DNA of 18,161 bases from an uncultured Eubacteriales bacterium (GCA_934256695.1 CAKQPE010000031.1:1-18161); one strand, 5' to 3'; positions 1-7,827 are shown, counted from the stretch's first letter. Numbers and translations are program-made. The notes: a model not told the origin generated them from the letters alone.

Positions 1-40
1 TTTTTTTCAAAAAATCGCAGGGTGTGGGACAGAGTCCCAC
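1..40 (+). repeat. Three-hairpin repeat, copy A (left part cut off by window edge)
   Basis: Right-hand part of the dispersed repeat described in the findings. The second hairpin is a T6/A6 pair (1-6 with 9-14) around the constant TC centre. The third is GTGGGAC-aga-GTCCCAC (24-30 with 34-40). The third hairpin lies 27 bases from the stop codon of the minus-strand gene that ends at 68, so this copy occupies the 3' side of that gene. Confidence 0.7.
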
Positions 41-67
41 TGTATTGAAGTTTTCGATAAATTTAAA

Positions 68-1213
68 TTATATAAGTTTTGAACCGTATGATAAAAGAAG
101 TTTATCCCATGAATATGGGTCGGAAACTTTCTTTATCATAAAGTCTATGTTGCTAAGCTGAGATGTATTAAGGTAAGGCAGAGATTTCCAACTATCTATA
201 TAATACAGTCTTCTGGCAAGCTGGAAGCGTTTCTTTTCCAATTCAGGAAGGGCGAAATATTCGTCCATATATTTTAAAATATCCTTTCGATTTTTATCTA
301 TATATCCCTCAACGGCAGGAAGAAGATTTATAATATGGTCACTTATTATATATGAAGAACAGCCGTCAAGCTGGTCAACAAAGCTCCTGAGTTCAAGGAC
401 TTTTTCTTCTTCGGTACAATTATGAAAAAGTCCTTTATTATTCATATCATAAAGAGGAGAGCCTTCTTTCATCATAAAAGTGCGGATTCGGATATATTCA
501 GGATTTATTGTACGCATTATTCGTGCAGAGTCGGCGGCATTTTTTTCGGTAAGGTCTTTTCCTCCGTTTCCCGGCATATAAAAAAGATTGATTGTAATAC
601 CGGCTTCTTTTAATTTAAGTCCGGCTTCAAGTTCCTGTTCGGAAGTAAAACCTTTATTTATTACTTTTAAAGTTTCATCACAGCAGGTTTCATAACCGGA
701 ATGAATCATATTAAGTCCCATATCTTTAAGGGCTTTAAGTTCTTCGAAAGATTTTCGGCATATAGTATCGGCTCTCCCATAGGTTGCTATTATTTTAAGC
801 TCCGGAAGTCTAAGGCGAATACGTTCTATTATTTTAAGAAGTTTTTCTGTCTGCAAGACCATAGTGTTTCCGTCTTGAAGGAATATAGCCTCCATATTTC
901 CGTTAGCTGCCCAGTTAAAAACTATGGCATAGCATTCTCTTTCCTTATCGGTAGGCAGTGAAAAATATTCTTGATTAATTGCCTGCATATCAAAACTGCC
1001 TTCACTGTCGGTTTTGGAAAGGATGCTGTCTTTTATAGCACCCATGCTGTCAATATCGTTTAAAATATCTTCGACAGGTCTTGTTTTAAATTGATGTCCA
1101 CGATAGAGCATACAGAAATTGCATTTGTTCCAAGGACAGTTTTCGGTAACACGAAGAAGAAGGCTGAAACTGTGCATAGGTGGTCTGTAAATTCCGCTTT
1201 CAAAAGTATTCAT
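68..1213 (-). CDS. Radical SAM protein of unknown substrate
   Basis: A 381-residue protein with an N-terminal cysteine cluster C26-P-W-N-K-C31-N-F-C34. The spacing is CX4CX2C rather than the usual CX3CX2C, but the setting (RVTENCPWNKCNFC) is typical of a clostridial family annotated simply as radical SAM protein. By family, these cysteines would hold a 4Fe-4S cluster that cleaves S-adenosylmethionine. The middle of the protein has the segments expected of the barrel (IFLQDGNTM, ATYGRAD, IHSGYET, FYMPGNGG). I see no B12-binding, SPASM or TRAM domain. The start is supported by AAGGAG upstream of ATG and by a consensus promoter 40 bases further up. The gene stands alone, divergent from the Fe-S assembly operon. 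The substrate cannot be deduced. Confidence 0.9.
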   Translation of the reverse strand: MNTFESGIYRPPMHSFSLLLRVTENCPWNKCNFCMLYRGHQFKTRPVEDILNDIDSMGAIKDSILSKTDSEGSFDMQAINQEYFSLPTDKERECYAIVFNWAANGNMEAIFLQDGNTMVLQTEKLLKIIERIRLRLPELKIIATYGRADTICRKSFEELKALKDMGLNMIHSGYETCCDETLKVINKGFTSEQELEAGLKLKEAGITINLFYMPGNGGKDLTEKNAADSARIMRTINPEYIRIRTFMMKEGSPLYDMNNKGLFHNCTEEEKVLELRSFVDQLDGCSSYIISDHIINLLPAVEGYIDKNRKDILKYMDEYFALPELEKKRFQLARRLYYIDSWKSLPYLNTSQLSNIDFMIKKVSDPYSWDKLLLSYGSKLI

Positions 1214-1259
1214 TTATTTATATACACTCCTTATAAAAATCTGAAAATAAACAAATTTT

Positions 1260-1288
1260 ATTATATTTATTAAAGTATTAAAGGTCAA
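1260..1288 (-). promoter_or_regulatory. Sigma-A promoter of the radical SAM gene
   Basis: On the minus strand TTGACC (1288-1283) and TATAAT (1265-1260) are separated by exactly 17 bp. The predicted start near 1253 leaves a leader of about 40 bases with AAGGAG before the ATG. Confidence 0.75.
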
Positions 1289-1352
1289 TATAATAAATTA
1301 ATTACAAGTATTATTTAATAATAATGTTTATCCGATACAAAGCTATAATTAG

Positions 1353-1381
1353 TTGACTACATATTTATTAATTGGTATAAT
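1353..1381 (+). promoter_or_regulatory. Sigma-A promoter of the Fe-S assembly operon
   Basis: TTGACT (1353-1358), 17-bp spacer, TATAAT (1376-1381). The start is predicted near 1388, giving a leader of about 115 bases. The -35 lies inside a short palindrome, TAGT-TG-ACTA (1350-1359), which could be chance. The leader carries a GCCGA...TCGGC inverted repeat around 1410-1443, with no recognised regulatory class. The rest of the 290-base gap holds only the divergent promoter. Confidence 0.8.
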
Positions 1382-1503
1382 TTTATGAAGTGGAAAAAAA
1401 GAAGGATTTTGCCGATAAGAATAAATTTTTTGTTTTTTCGGCAGACTAAAAGCCGTGGAAAAGCTTTTGGAAAAAGAATATTTTGTATTCAGGAGGAATT
1501 AGA

Positions 1504-2235
1504 ATGCTTGAACTTAAAAATATTTCCTATGTTGTAGAAGGCGACAAGGGAATTATTAAGAATCTGTCACTTACAATAGATGATCAAAAATTTATTGTAA
1601 TAACAGGTCCGAATGGTGGCGGAAAGTCAACTTTGGCAAAAATAATAGCCGGTATTGTTAAGCCTACATCGGGAAAGATTCTGCTTGACGGAATTGATAT
1701 TACAGATAAGTCTATTACAGAAAGAGCAAATATGGGAATAAGCTTTGCTTTTCAGCAGCCGGTAAGATTTAAAGGCGTAACGGTAAGAGACCTTATAAAT
1801 CTTTCTGCAGGGAAAAGTTTAAACACCGGAGAGGCTTGTCAATATCTTTCTGAGGTGGGTCTTTGCGCAAAGGATTATATTGACAGAGAGGTAAATGCTT
1901 CTTTATCCGGAGGAGAGCTTAAAAGAATAGAAATAGCTACAGTAATAGCAAGAAAAACAAAGATTTCTCTTTTTGATGAGCCTGAGGCAGGAATTGACCT
2001 TTGGTCATTTAAAAATCTTATAGATGTATTTGAAAAAATGCATGATGAAATAAAAGGTTCCATTATTATAATATCTCATCAGGAACGTATACTTAATATA
2101 GCAGACGAAATAATAGTAATAGCAAACGGTGAGCTGGCAGACAGAGGAAGCAGAGAAAAAATTCTTCCTATGCTTCTTAATGATACAGAAAGTGCATCTG
2201 CCGGATGCAGTGTTTTGAGAGGAGAAGGAAAATAA
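1504..2235 (+). CDS. sufC: SufC-type ABC ATPase for Fe-S cluster assembly (SmsC-like)
   Basis: A 243-residue ABC ATPase. It shows Walker A GPNGGGKST (35-43), signature LSGGE (134-138), Walker B ending in D158-E159, and the switch histidine H192. By family, SufC is a soluble ATPase that powers cluster assembly on a SufB/SufD scaffold and is not a transporter. The text after Walker B (EPEAGIDLWSF) differs from the usual SufC EPDSGLD and fits the short two-gene SUF-like minimal system (SmsCB) described from anaerobes. The start is ATG 1504, preceded by AGGAGG at 1491-1496; an in-frame TTG at 1483 would lack a binding site. The stop overlaps the next ATG, which points to translational coupling with the scaffold gene. 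No sufS, sufU or sufD is adjacent, so the sulfur source must be encoded elsewhere. Confidence 0.9.
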   Translation: MLELKNISYVVEGDKGIIKNLSLTIDDQKFIVITGPNGGGKSTLAKIIAGIVKPTSGKILLDGIDITDKSITERANMGISFAFQQPVRFKGVTVRDLINLSAGKSLNTGEACQYLSEVGLCAKDYIDREVNASLSGGELKRIEIATVIARKTKISLFDEPEAGIDLWSFKNLIDVFEKMHDEIKGSIIIISHQERILNIADEIIVIANGELADRGSREKILPMLLNDTESASAGCSVLRGEGK

Positions 2236-3158
2236 TGGAAGACGAGAAAATAATAGAAACTCTCCTTGCTGAGGTATCAGACCTTCACAGTGTTCCGCAG
2301 GGAGCGTACAATATAAGACTTAACAGCCAGAGTGCAGGAAGAAATTCATCTGCAAATATCGAAATAGTAGGAAAGACAGACAAACCGGGAATTGATATAA
2401 TTATAAAACCCGGTACAAAAAATGAAAGCGTGCATATACCGGCTCTTGTTACACACACAGGCATACATGATCTTGTTTACAATGATTTTTATGTAGGTGA
2501 TGATGCTGACATAGTTATAGTTGCAGGCTGTGGAATACACAACAGCGGCAGTGAAATGAGCGAACATAACGGTATACACAGATTCGTTCTCGGAAAAAAT
2601 TCAAGAGTAAGATATATTGAAAAACACATCGGCACAGGCGAAGGTACAGGAGAGAGAATAATCAATCCTCAGACTATAATAGAAGCAGGAGAAAACAGCT
2701 ATATTGAGCTTGAGACAAGTCAGCTTAAAGGTGTTGATTCTACAATAAGAACAACAAAAGCAACGGCAGAAGCAGGAGCAACGGTAGTTGTAAAAGAAAA
2801 AATACTTACCCACGGAAAACAGTATGCCGAGACACGTTTTGAAATAGAGCTTAACGGAGAAGGTTCAAGCACACATCTTGTTTCACGTTCTGTAGCCAAA
2901 GATAATTCAAAACAGAAATTTATATCTGTTATAAACGGAAATGCCAAATGTATGGGTCATTCAGAATGTGATGCAATTATTATGGATAACGGTGCTGTAA
3001 CTGCATTACCGGAAATAACAGCAAACAATGTAGAGGCTTCTCTTATACATGAAGCTGCAATAGGAAAAATTGCAGGTGAACAGATAATTAAACTTATGAC
3101 TCTTGGACTTACAGAAAAAGAGGCAGAAGAACAGATTGTAAACGGTTTCTTAAAATAA
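2235..3158 (+). CDS. sufB: SufB/SufD-family Fe-S assembly scaffold (SmsB-like)
   Basis: A 307-residue protein, shorter than classical SufB (about 470) or SufD (about 420), made almost wholly of the beta-helix core. The C-terminal signature is clear: GHSECDAIIMD with Cys245, then ASLIHEAAIGKI with His272 and Glu273, ending EQIIKLMTLGLTEKEAEEQIVNGFLK, the SufC-contacting helix region of the family. By family it builds or transfers the cluster with SufC. Having one scaffold gene instead of a SufB/SufD pair implies a homodimer (inference). ATG 2235 shares one base with the sufC stop, and AGGAG at 2220-2224 is correctly placed; an in-frame ATG at 2205 lies inside sufC and is less likely. Confidence 0.88.
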   Translation: MEDEKIIETLLAEVSDLHSVPQGAYNIRLNSQSAGRNSSANIEIVGKTDKPGIDIIIKPGTKNESVHIPALVTHTGIHDLVYNDFYVGDDADIVIVAGCGIHNSGSEMSEHNGIHRFVLGKNSRVRYIEKHIGTGEGTGERIINPQTIIEAGENSYIELETSQLKGVDSTIRTTKATAEAGATVVVKEKILTHGKQYAETRFEIELNGEGSSTHLVSRSVAKDNSKQKFISVINGNAKCMGHSECDAIIMDNGAVTALPEITANNVEASLIHEAAIGKIAGEQIIKLMTLGLTEKEAEEQIVNGFLK

Positions 3159-3200
3159 GTTTTGGTTTTAGCTGAAACAAAGAAAGCGGGGCATAATATT

Positions 3201-3641
3201 TTGGAAAACTTTTCTTTAACAATGCCGTCATTATGGATAATTCTTTTTGTTATATTTGTTATATCTGAAGCAATGACAGTCGGGCTTGTTTCAATATGGT
3301 TTTGTGCCGGTGCAATATGTGCTTTTGTAACAGCCAAGTCAGGGGCAGCTGTATATGTTCAGTTTGCGGTATTTGTTGTTGTATCAGTTGCACTTCTTGT
3401 ACTGACAAGACCTTTTGTAAACAAGGTACTTAAAATAAAAGCAGAGCCAACAAATCTTGACAGAATAATAGGTCAGAAAGTACCTGTTACAGAAAATATA
3501 GATAATTTGGCTGAAACGGGAGCGATAAAATATGACGGAAAAATATGGACAGCGAGAAGTTTAAGTTCAGATATTGTATTTAACAAGGGAGAGTTTGTTA
3601 CAGTAGAAAAAATCGAAGGTGTAAAGGTTATAGTTAAATAA
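3201..3641 (+). CDS. NfeD-family membrane protein
   Basis: About 146 residues if TTG 3201 is the start. Two hydrophobic segments (LWIILFVIFVISEA and a second ending before RPFVNKVLK) are followed by a soluble C-terminal OB-fold-like domain (from NLDRIIGQKVPV to the end, VEKIEGVKVIVK). That is the short NfeD plan without the ClpP-like protease. By family, NfeD proteins accompany stomatin/SPFH proteins, as here, and may help organise membrane microdomains. The start is uncertain: TTG 3162 has no binding site, TTG 3201 has a weak GCGGGG in front, and ATG 3222 would give 139 residues beginning at MPSLW. It lies 42 bases after the scaffold gene with no terminator between, so it is probably cotranscribed. 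Confidence 0.85.
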   Translation: MENFSLTMPSLWIILFVIFVISEAMTVGLVSIWFCAGAICAFVTAKSGAAVYVQFAVFVVVSVALLVLTRPFVNKVLKIKAEPTNLDRIIGQKVPVTENIDNLAETGAIKYDGKIWTARSLSSDIVFNKGEFVTVEKIEGVKVIVK

Positions 3642-3656
3642 AAGGAGTTGATTATT

Positions 3657-4589
3657 GTGCCGGCAATTATTATTTTGGTTGTAATTGTTCTTTTAATACT
3701 TGCAAGATGTTTAAGAATAGTTCCGCAGGCATACGTTTATGTAGTTGAAAGACTGGGAGCATATCATGCCTCATGGACAACGGGACTTCATATAGCAATA
3801 CCTATTATAGACAGGGTATCAAAAAAAGTTAATTTAAAAGAACTTGTAGCTGATTTTCCGCCACAGCCTGTTATAACAAAGGATAATGTAACAATGCAGA
3901 TAGATACTGTTATATATATGCAAATAACAGACCCTAAGCTTTATGTATATGGTGTTGACAATCCTATAAGAGCCATTGAGAACCTTACAGCTACTACACT
4001 TCGTAATATAATAGGTGATTTGGAGCTTGACCAGACGCTTACATCAAGAGATATTATAAACAGCAAAATGCGTATAATTCTTGATGAAGCAACTGATCCA
4101 TGGGGAATAAAAATAAACCGAGTTGAGCTTAAAAACATAATGCCGCCTAAGGAAATTCAGGATTCTATGGAAAAACAAATGAAGGCGGAACGTGAAAGAC
4201 GAGAAAAAATACTTCAGGCAGAAGGCGAAAAGAGAAGTTCTATTCTTGTGGCAGAAGGTGAAAAGGAAAGTATGATTCTTCGTGCCGAGGCAGAAAAAGA
4301 AGCTGCTATTTTAAAAGCTGATGCAGAAAAAGAAGCGACTATAAGGCGAGCAGAAGGTGAAGCACAGGCTATACTTAAAGTTCAGCAGGCAACGGCAGAA
4401 GGTCTTAAAATGCTCAATGAAGCATCACCTGACAAAAATGTAATTGCCATAAAGAGTCTTGAAGCCTTTGAAAAAGCGGCAGACGGAAAAGCAACAAAGA
4501 TAATTATTCCTTCGGAAATTCAGTCCATGGCAGGACTTGCAGCAAGCTTTAAAGAAATAGTTTCCGATACAAAAGAAAAAGTGAATTAA
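3657..4589 (+). CDS. SPFH/stomatin-family membrane protein (QmcA-like)
   Basis: A 310-residue protein: one N-terminal membrane segment (AIIILVVIVLLILA), an SPFH domain (roughly 20-180; AYVYVVERLGAYHASWTTGLH, DPKLYVYGVDNP, TLRNIIGDLELDQTL), then a long charged helix of EAEKEAAILKADAEKEA-type repeats (about 185-250) predicted to form a coiled coil, and a C-terminal stretch ending in SMAGLAASFKEI. By family it oligomerises into large membrane assemblies and works with its NfeD neighbour. GTG 3657 is chosen because AAAGGAG at 3641-3647 leaves a 9-base spacer; TTG 3648 would abut that site. It is the last gene before a strong terminator. Confidence 0.92.
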   Translation: MPAIIILVVIVLLILARCLRIVPQAYVYVVERLGAYHASWTTGLHIAIPIIDRVSKKVNLKELVADFPPQPVITKDNVTMQIDTVIYMQITDPKLYVYGVDNPIRAIENLTATTLRNIIGDLELDQTLTSRDIINSKMRIILDEATDPWGIKINRVELKNIMPPKEIQDSMEKQMKAERERREKILQAEGEKRSSILVAEGEKESMILRAEAEKEAAILKADAEKEATIRRAEGEAQAILKVQQATAEGLKMLNEASPDKNVIAIKSLEAFEKAADGKATKIIIPSEIQSMAGLAASFKEIVSDTKEKVN

Positions 4590-4609
4590 AATAATAATTT
4601 AATCATAAT

Positions 4610-4648
4610 AAAAAACGCTTCTTATATATTTCTATTGGAGCGTTTTTT
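4610..4648 (+). terminator. Terminator of the sufCB-nfeD-SPFH operon
   Basis: AAAAAACGCT (4610-4619) pairs with AGCGTTTTTT (4639-4648) around a 19-base loop, 20 bases after the stop codon. The A and T tracts make it usable on both strands. It is unlike the three-hairpin repeats that end most other transcripts in this window. Confidence 0.75.
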
Positions 4649-4712
4649 ATTTTAGAAAGAACTTGAATTTTAAATTAAAAGTTTTTGAATATACTATATT
4701 TCTTTCTTTTGG

Positions 4713-4741
4713 TTGACAGGCTACAAAGTAGAATATAAAAT
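4713..4741 (+). promoter_or_regulatory. Sigma-A promoter of the LysM-rho operon
   Basis: TTGACA (4713-4718), 17-bp spacer, TAAAAT (4736-4741). Predicted start near 4748, giving a leader of about 60 bases that ends in AGGAGG (4796-4801) before ATG 4809. No riboswitch or operator was recognised in this leader. Confidence 0.8.
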
Positions 4742-4808
4742 GGATAAGATAAGTTAGTTATGCACAGGGGAGTATGGTTTTTAATCATAATCTACAGGAG
4801 GAAAACAA

Positions 4809-6146
4809 ATGGATAAGGAATTTTTGAGCAGAGACAAGAATATAAATAGCACCTCTGAAGACAAGGAACCGAAGAAAACTTCTTCTGATGATATATATGG
4901 CGATTATCCCGAGGAAGTAAGAGCTATACTTAGAAACAGCAATCCTTTAAGAAACAGAAATGAAGATGCTATAGAAAAAGCTGTAAAAGAAGCGGCAAAA
5001 GAAGAACTTTTCAGCAGAACGAGAATAGGAAAAGACTTTAAGTTTAATGACAGCATAAAAGAAGAAGTAAAAGAGCCGCTTGAGAAAGTTACGGAAAAAA
5101 ATGAAGCAAAACCGGAAAAGGAATCGGAAGAAGTTTCAAAGAGTGACGAGAAGGAAGAAAAAGAAGCTAAAGCAGAAAAACATGATGAAATAAATGAACC
5201 GATAAAAACAGATAAAAAGCCAGAAGAATCAGCAGAGGAATGCGATGAAGTTTTTGTACCTTTTGCTGAAGATACAGAAAAAAAGGATACGAAAGAAGTC
5301 AAAGAAAATATACAGGAGTTATCATTTGATGATGAAGATGATGAACCTGTTCAATTAGTAAGGCATAAACAACAGAAAAAAGAGTTTAAAAGAAATTTTG
5401 CGTCAAAGAATGAAGAAATAAAAATACTTGCAAGTGTTAACAACACGGAAAAGAAAGAAAATCAGTCAGAGCAAATATTTGCAAAAAGAAAAGAAAACTT
5501 TGAAACCGGTGAATTTGACGATTTAAAGAAAAAGTTTGCAGAAGAAAAGCATAAGAATAAAATACATAATCCGTTAAAGGATAAAAAACATAACTCTCAG
5601 TTTACTTCAAGAGAGCATGAAAAAAGACAAAAATCATATCAGAACAGAAAAAGTCCGGAATTGGATAATTTCTTCCGTGCACCGAGAAAAAGTTCGGCAA
5701 AAGCAGTTGAAAAAAATGTAAAGCTTGACAAAGGCATACTTATTGTCGGTGGTGTAATAATAATTCTTTTTGTAATTCTTTTTGTAAGAAATCTCACTCT
5801 TTCCGCAAAACTGGAAGAAGCACAGCAGAAAGTAACTGACTTTGAACAGCTTCAGCAGGACAACGAACAGCTTAAACTTAATATTGTTGCACTTGAAGAA
5901 AAGCTTACAAAGAACGGAATATCACTTACAGATGACACGACTTCAGGCGAAAACGGCGGAGAAAATACTTCTGCCGACAGCGGTCAGTACGATACATATA
6001 CAGTTGTTTCGGGTGACACATTAAGTGGTATAAGCAATAAAGTTTATGGCAATTTTTCAGGGTACAAAAAGATTTTGGAAGCAAACGGACTTACTGAAAA
6101 TTCAAGCATACAGATAGGTCAGGTACTTAAAATACCTAAAAATTAA
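4809..6146 (+). CDS. Membrane-anchored LysM protein with long charged cytoplasmic region
   Basis: A 445-residue protein. Residues 1-308 are low-complexity and dominated by Glu, Lys, Asp and Ser, so probably disordered. A single membrane segment follows at about 309-327 (GILIVGGVIIILFVILFV), with many Lys/Arg just before it, which places the N-terminal part in the cytoplasm. Outside are a short coiled coil (about 332-365), a Ser/Gly/Thr-rich linker and a C-terminal LysM domain (about 397-443; YTVVSGDTLSGISNKVYG...IQIGQVLKIP), a fold that binds peptidoglycan. No catalytic domain is visible. It is the first gene of the operon and rho begins 12 bases after its stop. An envelope-linked role is likely; a functional link with Rho is only suggested by position. 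Confidence 0.88.
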   Translation: MDKEFLSRDKNINSTSEDKEPKKTSSDDIYGDYPEEVRAILRNSNPLRNRNEDAIEKAVKEAAKEELFSRTRIGKDFKFNDSIKEEVKEPLEKVTEKNEAKPEKESEEVSKSDEKEEKEAKAEKHDEINEPIKTDKKPEESAEECDEVFVPFAEDTEKKDTKEVKENIQELSFDDEDDEPVQLVRHKQQKKEFKRNFASKNEEIKILASVNNTEKKENQSEQIFAKRKENFETGEFDDLKKKFAEEKHKNKIHNPLKDKKHNSQFTSREHEKRQKSYQNRKSPELDNFFRAPRKSSAKAVEKNVKLDKGILIVGGVIIILFVILFVRNLTLSAKLEEAQQKVTDFEQLQQDNEQLKLNIVALEEKLTKNGISLTDDTTSGENGGENTSADSGQYDTYTVVSGDTLSGISNKVYGNFSGYKKILEANGLTENSSIQIGQVLKIPKN

Positions 6147-6158
6147 TCGGAGGGCGGT

Positions 6159-7616
6159 ATGCAGGAAGCTACAGAAAAAAATACTCTTGTTCAGTTAAAA
6201 GAAATGGCTAAAGAGCTTAACATAAAAGGAATCGGTACGGCAAAAAAGAGCGAGCTTATTGAAAGAATAAACTCTGCCATAAAAAATTTAAACGGCAAAG
6301 AAGAAAAAGCTTGTAAAAATATCGAATCAGATAAGAATGAAAATATCTCAAATGAGTTTAAAGAAAAAACAGAAGAAAAGCCGGAAACAAAAACAGGAGC
6401 GGAAATAAAAGAAGAAAATTACGAAAGCAAAACAAATAAAGAATATAAACAATATACACCAAGAGAGCAGAGAGAGCAGAGAGAACCGTCTGAGAATGAA
6501 ATTGTCCAAGAAGGTGTTCTTGAGGTAATGACTGACGGATACGGTTTTTTAAGGACAGAAAATTTTCTCCCGGGTGCAGGAGATATATATGTATCTCAGA
6601 CACAGATAAGAAGGTTTAATATAAAAACAGGTGACCTTGTAACAGGATACGTAAGAGCATCAAAGGATAATGAAAAGTTTAATGCTTTGCTTTATGTAAA
6701 AAGTGTAAACGGTGATACACCTGATAAATCAATAAGACGACCTAATTTTGAAGATCTTACACCTATTTACCCTACCCAAAGGCTTACTCTTGAAACAAGA
6801 CATGACGAAATTTCGGGCAGAATAATAGATCTTATGGCACCTATAGGAAAAGGTCAGCGAGGCATGATAGTTGCCCAGCCGAAGGTTGGAAAGACAACGC
6901 TTTTAAAGCAGATGGCAAACTCTATAGTTAAAAATCATCCGTATATAAATCTTATTGTATTGCTTATAGACGAAAGACCGGAAGAAGTAACGGATATTCA
7001 GAGATCTATTAAAGGCGAGAATGTGGAAATTGTTTACTCTACGTTTGATGAACAGCCGGAACACCACAAGAGGGTTGCGGAAATGGTACTGGAAAGAGGG
7101 AAACGTCTTGTAGAACAGGGAAAAGATATAGTTATACTTCTGGACAGCATAACAAGACTCTCAAGAGCATATAACCTTACAACAACACCAAGCGGAAGAA
7201 CACTTTCCGGCGGTCTTGATCCGGCAGCACTTTATATGCCGAAGAAATTTTTCGGTGCGGCAAGAAATATAGAAAACGGCGGAAGTCTTACAATACTTGC
7301 AACAGCACTTATCGAAACAGGAAGTAAAATGGACGATGTTGTATTTGAGGAGTTTAAAGGAACTGGAAATATGGAGCTTGTTTTGGACAGAAAGCTTGCA
7401 GAAAGAAGAATATTTCCGGCAATAGATATAAATAAATCAGGTACAAGGCGTGATGACAAACTCCTTTCCAAGGAAGAAATGGAAGCGGTTTATAAAGTAC
7501 GCAGACTTACATCTTCTTTTAATGTAACGGAAAGTACGGAGTATCTTATAGAACTTATGAAGAAAACAAAGAATAATGCCGAGTTTGTAAGCACTGTTCC
7601 ACACATAAAGAGCTAA
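6159..7616 (+). CDS. rho: Transcription termination factor Rho
   Basis: A 485-residue Rho, longer than the 419 of E. coli. In order: a Rho N-terminal helical domain (about 8-43; TLVQLKEMAKELNIKGIGTA), an inserted charged segment (about 46-114, rich in Glu, Lys and Asn), the cold-shock-like RNA-binding domain (about 117-190; GVLEVMTDGYGFLR), and the RecA-like motor. The motor has Walker A QPKVGKTT (240-247, lysine 245), DERPEEVTD, ILLDSITRLSRAYN, and the RNA-contacting segment GGLDPAALYMPKKFFGAARN. By family it is a hexameric ATP-dependent RNA translocase that ends transcription. GGAGGGCGGT precedes the ATG. Despite encoding Rho, the gene is followed by an apparently intrinsic terminator at 7722-7757. 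Confidence 0.97.
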   Translation: MQEATEKNTLVQLKEMAKELNIKGIGTAKKSELIERINSAIKNLNGKEEKACKNIESDKNENISNEFKEKTEEKPETKTGAEIKEENYESKTNKEYKQYTPREQREQREPSENEIVQEGVLEVMTDGYGFLRTENFLPGAGDIYVSQTQIRRFNIKTGDLVTGYVRASKDNEKFNALLYVKSVNGDTPDKSIRRPNFEDLTPIYPTQRLTLETRHDEISGRIIDLMAPIGKGQRGMIVAQPKVGKTTLLKQMANSIVKNHPYINLIVLLIDERPEEVTDIQRSIKGENVEIVYSTFDEQPEHHKRVAEMVLERGKRLVEQGKDIVILLDSITRLSRAYNLTTTPSGRTLSGGLDPAALYMPKKFFGAARNIENGGSLTILATALIETGSKMDDVVFEEFKGTGNMELVLDRKLAERRIFPAIDINKSGTRRDDKLLSKEEMEAVYKVRRLTSSFNVTESTEYLIELMKKTKNNAEFVSTVPHIKS

Positions 7617-7621
7617 AGATA

Positions 7622-7721
7622 TTGGGGCGATGTCCCAAACACTATGAGCCTTCTTGGTCAGGAAATTTGCTATGGAAATTGGTTTTGCTGCTGCATTTAT
7701 CTTTTAATGTATTTAAATTCC
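7622..7721 (-). repeat. Three-hairpin repeat, copy I (degenerate, after rho)
   Basis: Six bases after the rho stop lies the third hairpin, TTGGGGC-gat-GTCCCAA (7622-7628 with 7632-7638, one G-T wobble). The text after it, from AGCCTTCTTGGTCAGG to GCATTTATCTTT, matches copies D and F, but the inner hairpins are eroded. It faces copy B across the terminator at 7722-7757. Confidence 0.7.
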
Positions 7722-7757
7722 AAAAGCCTTTAAAACAAAATGTTTTAAAGGCTTTTT
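7722..7757 (+). terminator. Strong hairpin terminator downstream of rho
   Basis: Perfect 15-bp arms, AAAAGCCTTTAAAAC (7722-7736) and its complement (7742-7756), with a 5-base loop and five T's at the end. It is symmetric enough to work in both directions and serves as the shared first hairpin of facing repeat copies I and B. Confidence 0.85.
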
Positions 7758-7815
7758 ATTAAAAGTTTTAATAAATTTTTTTCAAAAAATTGTAAGGTGT
7801 GGGACAAAATCCCAC
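7758..7815 (+). repeat. Three-hairpin repeat, copy B
   Basis: After the shared first hairpin come the linker TTAAAAGTTTTAATAA, the second hairpin AATTTTTT-tc-AAAAAATT (7774-7781 with 7784-7791) and the third, GTGGGA-caaaa-TCCCAC (7799-7804 with 7810-7815). It is the only copy whose third hairpin points at the upstream side of a gene instead of a stop codon; it ends 12 bp before the -35 of the next promoter. Confidence 0.75.
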
Positions 7816-7827
7816 GGTTTAAAAATA

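Noticed and set aside
1350..1359. TAGT-TG-ACTA palindrome over the -35 of the Fe-S operon as a repressor site
   Set aside because: Only four base pairs per arm and no regulator encoded nearby; kept only as a remark on the promoter.
4904..5302. Serine-rich 132-residue open frame on the minus strand
   Set aside because: It is the complement of the Glu/Lys-rich part of the LysM protein gene; GAA and AAA codons read backwards give Ser/Phe-rich text. No ribosome site or promoter.
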